Positions 1 through 8,474 of a stretch of DNA of 50,551 nt are shown in pieces. Both the position numbers and the translations under genes were made by a program. Positions within the stretch are counted from its first letter, which is position 1; every line of letters begins with the position of its first letter. The notes under the pieces were generated by a model, which had not been told where the DNA came from, made no database searches, and saw only the letters and a list, made by a program, of their open reading frames with translations. The stretch is taken from positions 1 to 50,551 of the forward strand of contig JACRLG010000008.1 of assembly GCA_016235345.1 (NCBI GenBank). The letters run 5' to 3'. This DNA is from Deltaproteobacteria bacterium. GTDB taxonomy: Bacteria; Desulfobacterota; Desulfobacteria; Desulfobacterales; Desulfatibacillaceae.

Positions 1-327
1 AAGCTTGCACTCGCCCGCCTGGTCGCAGATGGGACAGTCCAGCGGGTGGTTGGCCAGCATGATTTCCAAGACTCCCTGCTGGGCCTTCTTCACCTTGTCG
101 GTGGTGGTCCTGACAACCATTCCGTCCATCACCGTGGTGTTGCAGGCAATGGCCAGCTTGGGCATCTTTTCCACTTCAACAAGGCACATCCGGCAGTTGC
201 CCGCTATGGACAGGGCCGGATGGTAGCAGAAGAAGGGGATGCGGACCTTGGCTTGCTCGCAGGCCTCAAGGATGGTGGCTCCTTTCGGAACCTCGATTTC
301 CAGGCCATCTATGGTTACTTTCGGCAT
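1..327 (-). CDS. nuoG: NADH-quinone oxidoreductase subunit G, N-terminal part (partial)
   Basis: The first 109 codons of complex I subunit G, cut by the left edge of the window. NuoG is the large peripheral-arm subunit that carries several Fe-S clusters between NuoF and NuoB. Visible are the ferredoxin-type [2Fe-2S] cysteines C34, C45, C48 and C62, and then the His-Cys3 motif of cluster N5 (H94, C98, C101, C107, in [14 protein letters not shown]). The ATG at 327 lies 27 bases after the nuoF stop, in operon with nuoA-F. The remainder of the gene, and presumably nuoH-N, lies to the left. The C-terminal molybdopterin-like domain cannot be assessed. Confidence 0.95.
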   Translation of the reverse strand, partial: MPKVTIDGLEIEVPKGATILEACEQAKVRIPFFCYHPALSIAGNCRMCLVEVEKMPKLAIACNTTVMDGMVVRTTTDKVKKAQQGVLEIMLANHPLDCPICDQAGECKL

Positions 328-354
328 CCTTCACGAATCCTGTATTTAAGACCT

Positions 355-1614
355 TTAACCCTTGATTCTGGCTTCGAACTCGGGGCGGAACTTTTTCAAA
401 AAGCCCTGGATGGGCATGGCCGCCGCGTCGGACAGGGGGCAAACAGTCGTTCCCATCATATTGGCCGTGACTTCGAGCAGGGTTTCGATGTCGCCCGGCT
501 GGCCCTTGCCCTCGTTTATGCGCTTCAATATCTTGTAGCACCAGTCGGTGCCCCAGCGGCAGGGGGTGCACTGACCGCATGACTCGTGGGCGTAGAAATG
601 GGCCAGGGTCGTGATGGCGTCCACCATGTCGGTTTTATCGTCCATCACGATGATTGCGCCGGAGCCCAGCATGGTGCCTGCGGCCTGGCAGCACTCATAG
701 TCGAGGTTCAAGGTCTCGACCTCTTCCGCCGTGAGAATCGGGGTGGAAGACCCGCCGGGGATGACGGCCTTCAACTTGGAGCCGGCCTTCATTCCGCCGC
801 ACAGTTCATCTATGAACCTCTTGAGCGGAAAACCAAGCTCCACCTCGTAGACGCCCGGCTTGTTGACGGGGCCGGATATGGAGAAAAGCTTGGTGCCCTT
901 GCTTTTTTCGGTGCCCAGCTTGGCGTAGGCCTCGCCGCCGTTCTTCAGAATCCAGGGAACGGTTGCCAGCGACTCCACGTTGTTTACTATGGTGGGGCAG
1001 CCGAACAGGCCCACCACCGCCGGGAAGGGCGGCTTCAACCTTGGCTGGCCCTTTTTGCCCTCTATTGACTCTATGAGGGCCGTTTCCTCGCCGCACACGT
1101 AAGCGCCCGCGCCGGAATGGACGATGATATCCAGCGCAAACCCGGTGTTGCCGAAAACGTCCGGGCCGAGAATGCCCGCCGCGTATGCCTCGTCTATAGC
1201 GCCCTGGAGCCTTTCGATGGGAAACACGAACTCGCCGCGAACATAGATGTACGCCTCGTGGCAACCGATGGCGTAGGAGGCGATGATCATGCCCTCGATC
1301 AGCATGTGGGGCGAAAGCTCAAGAATGTAGCGGTCCTTGAAGGTACCGGGCTCGCCCTCGTCGGCGTTGCAGCACAGATAAACCGGCTTGCCGTGGTCCT
1401 TGGGGAGAAAGCTCCACTTAAGGCCAGTGGGGAAACCCGCGCCGCCGCGCCCGCGAAGGCCGGAAGCCTTAACCTGGGCCGTCACGTCTTCGGGCTTGTA
1501 CTTGGAAAAGACCTCGCGCGCCGTTTCATACCCGCCGCTTTCGAGGTACGTGGCAAGAAGATGGGAATCCTTCCTGCCCCAATCCGCCGTAAGTATTTTG
1601 ACCGTATCAGCCAT
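355..1614 (-). CDS. nuoF: NADH-quinone oxidoreductase subunit F (NADH/FMN-binding)
   Basis: The 419-residue flavoprotein of complex I. It oxidises NADH through FMN and passes electrons to cluster N3. The Gly-rich nucleotide-binding stretch GRGGAGFPTGLKW is near residue 55 and the FMN-site stretch NADEGEPGTFKDR is near residue 85. The C-terminal [4Fe-4S] ligands are in SCGQCTPCR near residue 345, with the last cysteine near 390 (TTVCPL). The length is normal for the family. The ATG at 1614 shares its A with the nuoE stop (TGATG), which implies translational coupling; a GTG one codon upstream is possible but less likely. Confidence 0.96.
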   Translation of the reverse strand: MADTVKILTADWGRKDSHLLATYLESGGYETAREVFSKYKPEDVTAQVKASGLRGRGGAGFPTGLKWSFLPKDHGKPVYLCCNADEGEPGTFKDRYILELSPHMLIEGMIIASYAIGCHEAYIYVRGEFVFPIERLQGAIDEAYAAGILGPDVFGNTGFALDIIVHSGAGAYVCGEETALIESIEGKKGQPRLKPPFPAVVGLFGCPTIVNNVESLATVPWILKNGGEAYAKLGTEKSKGTKLFSISGPVNKPGVYEVELGFPLKRFIDELCGGMKAGSKLKAVIPGGSSTPILTAEEVETLNLDYECCQAAGTMLGSGAIIVMDDKTDMVDAITTLAHFYAHESCGQCTPCRWGTDWCYKILKRINEGKGQPGDIETLLEVTANMMGTTVCPLSDAAAMPIQGFLKKFRPEFEARIKG

Positions 1615-2090
1615 CACTTGAGCCCGTCGAGAATCCCATCCACCTTTTGGGGGGTGAGGTCCTCATAATAGCGGTCGTTGATCTGCATCATGGGCGCCGT
1701 GCCGCAGGAGCCGAGACATTCCACCTTGGTGAGCGTAAAAAGCCCGTCCGCAGTGGTTTCCCCCGCCTTGACGCCCAGCTTCTTTGAAAGGTAGTCCACG
1801 ATGTGCGAGCTTCCCATGAGGGAGCAGCTTAAATTGTTGCACACCTGGACATGGTACTTGCCCACCGGCTTGCGATTGTACATGGTGTAGAAGCTCGCCA
1901 CTTCCATCGCGCGGGTGGGAGCGACTCCGCAGACGGCCGCAGCTGCGGCCATCGCGTCTTCACTCACCCAGCCGTCCTGGGCCTGGCACACGTAGAGAAC
2001 CGGCATTAAGGCCGCTTCCTTGTGGGCCGCGTACTTTTTCATTATGGCCGAGATTTTGTCCTCGGACTCTTTGGTGAACGAAAACGCCAT
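1614..2090 (-). CDS. nuoE: NADH-quinone oxidoreductase subunit E (thioredoxin-like 2Fe-2S)
   Basis: A 158-residue complex I subunit carrying the off-pathway [2Fe-2S] cluster N1a. The four ligands are visible as C84-x4-C89 and C125-x3-C129 in a thioredoxin-like C-terminal domain, after an N-terminal helical domain. It lies between nuoCD and nuoF, 20 bases after the nuoCD stop, and its own stop overlaps the nuoF start by one base. Length and motifs are typical. Confidence 0.95.
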   Translation of the reverse strand: MAFSFTKESEDKISAIMKKYAAHKEAALMPVLYVCQAQDGWVSEDAMAAAAAVCGVAPTRAMEVASFYTMYNRKPVGKYHVQVCNNLSCSLMGSSHIVDYLSKKLGVKAGETTADGLFTLTKVECLGSCGTAPMMQINDRYYEDLTPQKVDGILDGLK

Positions 2091-2110
2091 TTTCCCTCCG
2101 TCTCGCGGAC

Positions 2111-3790
2111 TTAGCGGTCCAGCTCGCCCGCGATAACGTTTAGGCTTCCAAGCACCACCACCGCGTCGGCGATGAAGCTTCCCTCGGCAAGATACGGAAA
2201 CGCCGAGTAGTAATAGAAACAGGGCGGCCTCACCTTGATGCGGTAGGGCTTGGGGCCGCCGTCCGAAACGATGTAAAAGCCGAGCTCGCCGTTGGCGGCC
2301 TCGGTAAGACCGTAGACCTCGCCCACGGGCGGCTCAATTCCGTGCATGATGTGCTTGAAATGAGCCATGAGGCCTTCGATGGAGCCGTAAACCGCAGACT
2401 TGGGCGGCAAGGCGATCTTGTAATCGCTTACCATCACAGGCCCGCCGGGGATGTCCTTCATGGCCTGCTCGATTATGCGCTGGGACTGGCGGATTTCCTC
2501 AACCCGGACAAAGAAGCGGTCCCAGGTGTCGCCCTTTTCCCCAAGGGGAATGTCGAAATCGAACTGGTCGTAGCCGTTGTACGGGTGGGCCTTCCTGACG
2601 TCGTACTCCACCCCCGCCGCCCGAAGGTTGGGGCCGGTGAAACCGTAGGAGATGGCCAGTTCCTTGTCTATCATGCCCACGTCGCGCACGCGCTCGTTGA
2701 AGATGCGGTTTTTCTTCAAAAGGGCCATGATGTCGCCGATGGCCTCGTTGAGCGCCTTGTTGAAGCCCTTCACATCGTCGACAAACCCGTCGTAAAGATC
2801 GTTGGAAAGGCCGCCGATGCGGGTGTAGGCCGTGGTGAGGCGCGCACCGCAGAGCTTGGTGAAGATGTCGTAGGCAAGCTCGCGGGGCCAGAAGGCGTAC
2901 CAGAAATTGGTGAAAGCGCCCATGTCCATGGCGTTGACGCCCAAGGCCACGCAGTGGTCTATGATGCGCGTTATTTCGTCGATGATGACCCGGATGCGCT
3001 GTGCCCTGGGAGTGGCTTCTATGCCCAGAAGCTTTTCCACGGCCATTGCGTAACAGGTGTTGTTCATGGCACAAGAGCAGTAGTTCAGCCGGTCGGTGTA
3101 GGGGATGACGTGCTGGTAGGGAACCTGCTCGCTCATGATTTCGAAACCGCGATGGAGGTACCCTATTTCGGGCACCAGCTTCACGATTATTTCGCCGTCC
3201 AACAGCACCTTGGAGCGAAGGGTTCCGTGGGTGGCCGTATGGGCCGGGCCCATGTTGATTTCCACGAAATTGCCCACGCCGTCGCTCTGTTCCAGGCCCT
3301 GGCGGGAAATATCGTAATCGACGGTTTCCTTCAGGACCTGGCGGCCTTCCACCGGATAGTCCTTGCGCAGGGGATGCCCCACGAAATCCTCGTGATTGAG
3401 GATTCTGCGCAGAAACGGATGCCCGGTGAAAACCACGCCGTACTGGTCCCAGCATTCCCGCTCGCCCCAGTCTGCGGACTTCCACAGGTCGGTGGCTGTG
3501 GGAAGCGCAAGATCGCTCTCCGGCACCTTCACCCGCAAAAGCAGCCGGTGCTTGTGGATAAGGCTGTAAAGGTTATAGACAACCTCGAAACGGGGGTCCT
3601 GGCCCAGAAAGTCAACGCCTGCGATATCCATGAGAAAATCCATGGAAAGATCGGGGTTGTCCTTGCAGAAAGCCAGGATTTCGTGGATGCGGTCCTTTTT
3701 TACAACAAGGGGACCTTCCGGCCACGCTTCATTGACGCCAAGAACCTCATCTGCGAACTTGGCCCTTACGATGTCTAAAGGTCTTGCCAT
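2111..3790 (-). CDS. nuoCD: NADH-quinone oxidoreductase fused subunit C/D
   Basis: A 559-residue fusion of the two complex I subunits that sit near the quinone site. Residues about 1-170 are the NuoC-like part, with the late motif WGERECWDQYGVVF and the HPLRKDYP block. Residues about 185-559 are NuoD, beginning around NMGPAHTATHGTLR (the His-containing quinone-site loop) and ending in the conserved YYYSAFPYLAEGSF and DAVVVLGSLNVIAGELDR segments. I chose the ATG at 3790, five bases after the nuoB stop. The frame stays open upstream into nuoB, but that extension (GKHSEVGYQASGKD) does not look like protein. C/D fusions are known from Escherichia coli and many Desulfobacterota. Confidence 0.95.
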   Translation of the reverse strand: MARPLDIVRAKFADEVLGVNEAWPEGPLVVKKDRIHEILAFCKDNPDLSMDFLMDIAGVDFLGQDPRFEVVYNLYSLIHKHRLLLRVKVPESDLALPTATDLWKSADWGERECWDQYGVVFTGHPFLRRILNHEDFVGHPLRKDYPVEGRQVLKETVDYDISRQGLEQSDGVGNFVEINMGPAHTATHGTLRSKVLLDGEIIVKLVPEIGYLHRGFEIMSEQVPYQHVIPYTDRLNYCSCAMNNTCYAMAVEKLLGIEATPRAQRIRVIIDEITRIIDHCVALGVNAMDMGAFTNFWYAFWPRELAYDIFTKLCGARLTTAYTRIGGLSNDLYDGFVDDVKGFNKALNEAIGDIMALLKKNRIFNERVRDVGMIDKELAISYGFTGPNLRAAGVEYDVRKAHPYNGYDQFDFDIPLGEKGDTWDRFFVRVEEIRQSQRIIEQAMKDIPGGPVMVSDYKIALPPKSAVYGSIEGLMAHFKHIMHGIEPPVGEVYGLTEAANGELGFYIVSDGGPKPYRIKVRPPCFYYYSAFPYLAEGSFIADAVVVLGSLNVIAGELDR

Positions 3791-3795
3791 GAGCC

Positions 3796-4332
3796 TTAAA
3801 GCTCCACCTTCATGCCGCGCGGAAAATCCGCACCGGCCTGAATCTTTTCCTGAAGCCTGATAACCGACCTCAGAATGTTTTCCGGATGGGGAGGGCATCC
3901 GGCCACGTAAACATCCACCGGAATTATCTCGTCAATTCCCTGAACCGTGCAGTAGTTGTTGTAGAAGCCGCCCGACGAGGCGCAGGCTCCCACGGAAATC
4001 ACCCACTTGGGGTCGCACATCTGGCCGTGAATCTGCTTCAAAACCGGGGCCATTTTGTAGCTTATGGTTCCGGCCACCACCAGAAGGTCGGCCTGCCTGG
4101 GGGAAAACCTCACCAGCTCCGCGCCGTAGCGGGAAATGTCGTAACGCGACATCAGAACCGCCATGTACTCGATACCGCAACAGGCCGTGCCGAAGGGATA
4201 TGGCCAGAGCGAGTACTTTCTGCCCCAGTCCGCCAGATAGCGCAGGTTGGTGGTGACGAAAGGCTGCCAGCCTTCCTGCCCCTTGGCGAAGAATTCCTTG
4301 ATTTCAGATTTTGCCTCGGAAAGATTGCTCAT
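3796..4332 (-). CDS. nuoB: NADH-quinone oxidoreductase subunit B (cluster N2)
   Basis: A 178-residue complex I subunit that carries the terminal [4Fe-4S] cluster N2, the direct electron donor to quinone. The characteristic adjacent cysteines are C51 and C52 (GTACCGIEY), with the other ligands at C117 (VGACASSGG) and C146 (AGCPPHPE). It follows nuoA after an 81-base gap and leads into nuoCD five bases later. Confidence 0.96.
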   Translation of the reverse strand: MSNLSEAKSEIKEFFAKGQEGWQPFVTTNLRYLADWGRKYSLWPYPFGTACCGIEYMAVLMSRYDISRYGAELVRFSPRQADLLVVAGTISYKMAPVLKQIHGQMCDPKWVISVGACASSGGFYNNYCTVQGIDEIIPVDVYVAGCPPHPENILRSVIRLQEKIQAGADFPRGMKVEL

Positions 4333-4413
4333 TGGCGCCGCGCTCTTTGAACCTTTAAGGTTTCCGGCCTTTTCCCAAAAGGATTGCCCCCCTGGAATCG
4401 GCCGGGTTTTATC

Positions 4414-4824
4414 CTATTGCACTTTTCTGCCCTGGGTGCGGGCCCTGGCAGGCCAGTCAAAAATACCCTCTTTCCAGATGTACGCCAGGGCAACCACCAG
4501 CAGAACGGTGAAAGTCAGCATGGATACAAGGATGGGAGTTCCGAACTCCTTGGCCAGGCTTTGGAAGGAATGAGCCCAGGGATAAAGAAGGGCCGTTTCC
4601 ACGTCAAAGATCAGAAAGGCCAGGGCTATCATGTAGAAACCCACGGTAAACCGCTGCTTGGCATTGGTTTTGGGCGGGATGCCGCACTCGTAGGTAGTGT
4701 ATTTGATGGGGTCTGGCTGATTCTGTCCCTGAATCCAGGACACGAACCATGAAAGGGCCATGAACCCGCCCGAAAGCGCAACACCGAAACCCAATGCGGC
4801 CAATATGGCAATATAGCTTTCCAC
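4414..4824 (-). CDS. nuoA: NADH-quinone oxidoreductase subunit A
   Basis: A 136-residue membrane subunit and the first gene of the nuo operon. It has three predicted membrane helices (about residues 5-30, 63-85 and 97-117). The signature YECGIPP loop and the following RFTVGFYMIALAFLIFDVE stretch identify NuoA. It starts with GTG at 4824, preceded at good distance by GGAGG (around 4830-4835); no ATG lies nearby. The 81-base gap to nuoB holds no obvious terminator. The C-terminus is basic (RARTQGRK) and slightly long. Confidence 0.95.
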   Translation of the reverse strand: MESYIAILAALGFGVALSGGFMALSWFVSWIQGQNQPDPIKYTTYECGIPPKTNAKQRFTVGFYMIALAFLIFDVETALLYPWAHSFQSLAKEFGTPILVSMLTFTVLLVVALAYIWKEGIFDWPARARTQGRKVQ

Positions 4825-4853
4825 CAGTCGCCTCCATGTTCAAAGTCGGAAGG

Positions 4854-4882
4854 TTCGTAATACCCGCCTGCCCTTCTGTCAA
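4854..4882 (-). promoter_or_regulatory. Candidate sigma-70 promoter of the nuo operon
   Basis: On the minus strand a perfect -35 TTGACA (4882-4877) is followed after 17 bases by TACGAA (4859-4854), 4 of 6 matches to the -10 consensus. A start would fall near 4847, about 23 bases before the GTG of nuoA, leaving room for the GGAGG site. This is inferred from sequence only. Confidence 0.5.
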
Positions 4883-4949
4883 GAAAAATCATCAAAGTTT
4901 TACTCATCCACGGCCCTGCCCGCGCTTGTTTTACATCATCCATCCTTTA

Positions 4950-4981
4950 TGTTGTGGTATAAATTTCAGTAGGCCACAACA
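4950..4981. promoter_or_regulatory. Perfect inverted repeat between nuoA and mtaB
   Basis: TGTTGTGG (4950-4957) and CCACAACA (4974-4981) form a perfect 8-bp inverted repeat with an AT-rich 16-base spacer. It lies in the 306-base divergent gap between nuoA and mtaB, about 70 bases upstream of the nuo -35 box. There is no T-run, so an operator is more likely than a terminator. No matching regulator is recognised. The remainder of this gap shows only the nuo promoter and no gene. Confidence 0.35.
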
Positions 4982-5130
4982 TGAGACAGCCTTCAAAACG
5001 GCCTCGCGGATGGAGGAATTTCTCAAATTTTCTTGCGGCCAGAACCACAAACTCTTTCTTGCTTTCCTCGGCCAAGAGTCGGAAAATACGGCTTTAATCT
5101 GATCAAAATCATTTGAGGCATCAGCTCAAC

Positions 5131-6480
5131 ATGTCGAAAACCTTTTCCGTCATAACCCTGGGATGCAAGGTCAACCGCTACGAATCGGACAGCATCGCCT
5201 CGGAACTGGCCGCCAACGGCCTGATTGAGGCCCGCCGTGGCGAGCCCCCCGATTTCATAGTGGTGAACACCTGCACCGTCACGGGCAGGGCGGGCCAGCA
5301 GTCCAGACAGGCTGTGAGGGCGGCCATAAGGGCGAATCCCAGGGCAGTGGTTATCGCCACAGGCTGCCACGCCCAGACCGACCCGGATTCCCTTTCGGGA
5401 ATCGAAAACCTGTGCGCGGTGTGCGGCAACTCCCACAAGGACAAGATCGCAGCACTTGCCCAAGGCATCCTGGCTTCAGGCGCGATCCCCCCCCAAGCCC
5501 TGGTTTTTCGGGACCCCATAGAGGATGGTCGCAAGCCCGGCTCCCCGGAAAGGCCGGTCACGGGCCTGAGGTCCAGGCCCGTTCTGCGCATCCAGGACGG
5601 ATGCAACCAATGGTGCAGCTATTGCACGGTTCCAAGGGCGCGGGGAAAAAGCCGCAGCATGGACCCTGAAGCCGTGGCCCGCCACCTTTCCGGCCTTTCC
5701 GAATCCGGCTCTTGCGAGGCCGTTTTAACCGGCATCCACATAGGGGCCTGGGGGCTCGACCTTGATCCGGCCTCCTGCCTCACACGGCTTTTGACCGGGC
5801 TTTCGGAAATGCCCGGCCTTCCGAGGCTGCGCATAAGCAGCCTTGAGCCCAACGAGCTGACGCCGGGCATCCTGGGCCTCGCCCGAAAGGGCTTTCTTTG
5901 CCCGCATTTCCACTTGCCCCTTCAGAGCGGCGACGACGGAATCCTGAAACTCATGGGCAGGCCCTACACATCGGCTCAATACGCCGATATAGTAAGGGGG
6001 ATTAACGAGGCCCTGCCCTTCGCCGCAGTGGGGGCCGACGTGATGGTGGGCTTTCCGGGCGAGAGCGAGGAAGCCTTCCGAAATTCGCTGGAACTTGTGG
6101 AAACGCTTCCTCTGGCATACCTCCACGTTTTCCCGTTTTCGCCCAGAGAGGGCACGGCGGCCTTTTCCATGCCCGGCAGAATAGAGCCCTGGGTGATGAA
6201 GGAGCGGACGGCGGCGCTTCGGGAGATTTCCGGGAAAAAGAGGGCCGCTTTCCACGCAAGCCTTACGGGGAAAAGCGCAGTCATCTGCGTGGAAGGCCCT
6301 TCGTCCGCGCCTTCCATCTGGAAGGGGCTTACGGAAAACTACGTTTCGGTGGAATTTGAATCGATTTCCCCCCTAAGGCCCGGAAGCCTTGTAAAGGGCC
6401 GGATCGCCCCAGGCCCCGCCGAAGGGCCGGTAAGGGCCGTATTGGAACCCCCGCCGCCGGAACCGGAGGTCGCGGTTTGA
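5131..6480 (+). CDS. mtaB: tRNA t6A37 methylthiotransferase (MtaB-like)
   Basis: A 449-residue radical SAM methylthiotransferase that should add a methylthio group to N6-threonylcarbamoyl-adenosine 37 of tRNA. The N-terminal UPF0004 domain carries cluster cysteines C12 (LGCKVNRYES), C48 (NTCTVT) and C79 (TGCHAQ). The radical SAM triad is C158, C162 and C165 (CNQWCSYC). The LGCKVN and NTCTVT signatures and the VGFPGE block fit MtaB (YqeV) rather than MiaB or RimO. I start at the ATG at 5131 before SKTFSVITLGCKVN; a TTG six codons upstream is in frame. The C-terminal TRAM-like region is followed by a Pro/Glu-rich tail. Its stop overlaps the next gene. Confidence 0.88.
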   Translation: MSKTFSVITLGCKVNRYESDSIASELAANGLIEARRGEPPDFIVVNTCTVTGRAGQQSRQAVRAAIRANPRAVVIATGCHAQTDPDSLSGIENLCAVCGNSHKDKIAALAQGILASGAIPPQALVFRDPIEDGRKPGSPERPVTGLRSRPVLRIQDGCNQWCSYCTVPRARGKSRSMDPEAVARHLSGLSESGSCEAVLTGIHIGAWGLDLDPASCLTRLLTGLSEMPGLPRLRISSLEPNELTPGILGLARKGFLCPHFHLPLQSGDDGILKLMGRPYTSAQYADIVRGINEALPFAAVGADVMVGFPGESEEAFRNSLELVETLPLAYLHVFPFSPREGTAAFSMPGRIEPWVMKERTAALREISGKKRAAFHASLTGKSAVICVEGPSSAPSIWKGLTENYVSVEFESISPLRPGSLVKGRIAPGPAEGPVRAVLEPPPPEPEVAV

Positions 6481-8315
6481 CGGAAAATCCGGCCACATAC
6501 GCCCCGGAAAGCGGGTGCCTTAAAGGGGTGTGGAACTCCTGGCAGCCCTATGCCTGCCTGTTCGGGCTGGCCCTTCTGATCCGGCTGGCCTTTTTATGGC
6601 AGGCCAGGGACTATCCGCTTTTTTACATACCCATAGGCGACGCCGAGGGCTACGACCTCTGGGCCCAAAAAATCGCGGCTGGCAACGCCCTGGGCGATTC
6701 GGTTTTTTACCAGGCTCCCCTTTACCCCTATTTTCTTGGGCTCATCTACTCGATTTTCGGGCGGGACCTGGTTATCGTGCGGATTTTTCAGGCCCTTCTG
6801 GACTCGTCATCCTGCATCCTGTTCGCCCTTGCCGGAAGGCGCTTCTTCAACCGGCCATCGGGCCTTGCCGCAGGGCTTCTTCTGGCCTTTTACCCCATGA
6901 GCCTCTTTTTCGTTCTGGTGATGCAAAAGGCCGCTCTCACCGTTTTCTGCCTTGGGCTTTTCCTGTACTTTCTGGGCGAGGCCCTTTACGGCCCGCGCCC
7001 CCGGCTCGACTGGCTCCTGTGCGGCGCGGGCCTGGGGCTCCTGGCCCTTGTGCGGGAAAACGCCCTGGCCTTCATTCCCCTGGCGGCGGCCTGGTTTCTG
7101 GTTTCCGAAAAATTCAACAGGGCCGCCCGGATAAGAGTCTTGGCGTTCCTCCTGGGCCTTTTCCTCGTTCTTTTTCCCGTGGCCCTTCGGAACCTTATAG
7201 TGGGCGACACCTTCGCCCTTACCACCAGCCAGTTCGGGGCCAATTTCTATTACGGCAACAACAGGGCCGCCACGGGCCTTTACGAGCCCCTGAAATGGGG
7301 CCGCTCCTCCTGGCGCTACGAGCAGGAGGACGCAAGGCAGCTTGCGGAAAAGGCCCTTGGCCGGAAACTTTCCCCGTCGGAAATCTCGCATTACTGGACG
7401 AAAAAGGCCCTTGCGGAAATCGCGGAAAACCCGAAGGGCTGGCTTTTCCGCAGCTTTGGCAAGTGGCTCCTTCTGTGGAACCGGGTGGAGGTGGCCGATT
7501 CCGAGGACGTGGCCACCCTTGGGCTTTTTTCGGGCGTCCTGCAAGCGTCTGGGGCGCTCATTCCCTTCGGGGTCCTGTGCCCCCTTGCGGCCTTCGGGCT
7601 GGCCCTGTCCCTTGGAAACATCCGCCGCCACGGGATCATCCTGATCCTTCTTTTCACCTACGCGCTTTCCGTGGCCGCGTTTTTCATCTTCGACCGCTAC
7701 CGCCTGCCCCTTGCTGCCTTTCTCTGCCTTTATGCCGGGTTCGGCCTTTACGAGGGCTTCCGGCTTCTGCGCGAAAGGCGGAAAAAACCCCTTGCGTGGG
7801 CCTTGGGGTCCGCGCTTGCGGCAGTGTTCGTGGTCATGGTTCCCCTGGTGCCCGAAGGGATCATGAGCGCCAACACGGCCTTCAACATCGGAACCGTCAT
7901 CGGGGAAAAGGGCGGTGACAGGGCGGAAAGCATGAAGTGGTATCAAAGGGCTATCGAGGAAAACCCGGCCCACGTGAAGGCAAGGATGGCCATGGCAGAT
8001 GAGCTTTTACGGCAAAACAGGGCGGACGAGGCTCTCGGCCATCTTTATGAAGCCATAAGGTTCAAGCCGGGCTTGGCTTCCGCCCACAGGCTCCTTGCCA
8101 GGATAACGGCAAGGACGGGCAGGGCCGAGGCTTCGACGGCCCACTACCTTGCCCTTCTGGAACAGGAGCCCGGAAACGCGGAGGCCATGAAGGCGGTCAG
8201 AAGCGCCCTTGCGGAGGATGGAGGCCCGGGGCGGGTCAGAAAACTGGCGGAGATGGCCTTCGTTGACCCGAAGAGGTATCAGGCCATTGAAAAGGCCCTG
8301 ATGAGCGGCCCTTAA
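6477..8315 (+). CDS. GT-C family membrane glycosyltransferase with C-terminal TPR repeats
   Basis: A 612-residue polytopic membrane protein. Residues about 20-465 hold roughly ten hydrophobic segments. An Asp-containing first extracytoplasmic loop (GDAEGYDLWA) and the YQAPLYPYFLGLIYSIFG stretch recall the ArnT/PMT-type (GT-C) transferases that use polyprenyl-phosphate sugars. Residues about 475-600 are soluble TPR-like repeats (ESMKWYQRAIEENPAHVKAR and following). It starts with TTG at 6477, overlapping the mtaB stop by three bases. No closer in-frame ATG precedes the first membrane segment, so the TTG is plausible but not certain. Sugar and acceptor are unknown, and no glycan gene cluster is adjacent. 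Confidence 0.7.
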   Translation: MTENPATYAPESGCLKGVWNSWQPYACLFGLALLIRLAFLWQARDYPLFYIPIGDAEGYDLWAQKIAAGNALGDSVFYQAPLYPYFLGLIYSIFGRDLVIVRIFQALLDSSSCILFALAGRRFFNRPSGLAAGLLLAFYPMSLFFVLVMQKAALTVFCLGLFLYFLGEALYGPRPRLDWLLCGAGLGLLALVRENALAFIPLAAAWFLVSEKFNRAARIRVLAFLLGLFLVLFPVALRNLIVGDTFALTTSQFGANFYYGNNRAATGLYEPLKWGRSSWRYEQEDARQLAEKALGRKLSPSEISHYWTKKALAEIAENPKGWLFRSFGKWLLLWNRVEVADSEDVATLGLFSGVLQASGALIPFGVLCPLAAFGLALSLGNIRRHGIILILLFTYALSVAAFFIFDRYRLPLAAFLCLYAGFGLYEGFRLLRERRKKPLAWALGSALAAVFVVMVPLVPEGIMSANTAFNIGTVIGEKGGDRAESMKWYQRAIEENPAHVKARMAMADELLRQNRADEALGHLYEAIRFKPGLASAHRLLARITARTGRAEASTAHYLALLEQEPGNAEAMKAVRSALAEDGGPGRVRKLAEMAFVDPKRYQAIEKALMSGP

Positions 8316-8316
8316 C

Positions 8317-8474
8317 GGCCCGTTGAAAAAAGATGGATATGAAGCCTGCCTACCTGCCTGAATATTGGCGATGAAGAGCGAGGGTTGGCTGGCTTGCCCG
8401 GGGAGGCCGTGTACTAAATGTACATAACGAGCCGGCCAAGCCAGCCTGACACAGTCGCGTTTTTAGACAGGCTG
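8317..8474 (-). repeat. Dispersed hairpin element, copy 1
   Basis: This fills the gap between two convergent genes. Read on the minus strand it begins one base after the stop of the cyclic-nucleotide/PilZ gene. The inner stem pairs GGCTGGCTTG (8387-8396) with CAAGCCAGCC (8437-8446), and the apex is GTAC-TAAAT-GTAC (8411-8423). The conserved outer arm on the gene-proximal side reads GCCTGTCTAAAAACGCGA. The far end has CTTCATCG and then diverges, with TTTTTTCAACGGGCC at its limit. It belongs to the same family as the elements at 29536, 30697, 32459, 41609 and 43532. Confidence 0.8.

Noticed and set aside
2342-3778. Long open frame of 478 codons on the plus strand opposite nuoCD
   Set aside because: It lies wholly inside nuoCD, which has clear family motifs. 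The plus-strand product has no recognisable motif and is the usual shadow in GC-rich DNA.
6807-7973. Minus-strand open frame of 388 codons opposite the glycosyltransferase
   Set aside because: The plus-strand product has coherent membrane helices and TPRs; the minus product is Lys/Gly-rich nonsense.
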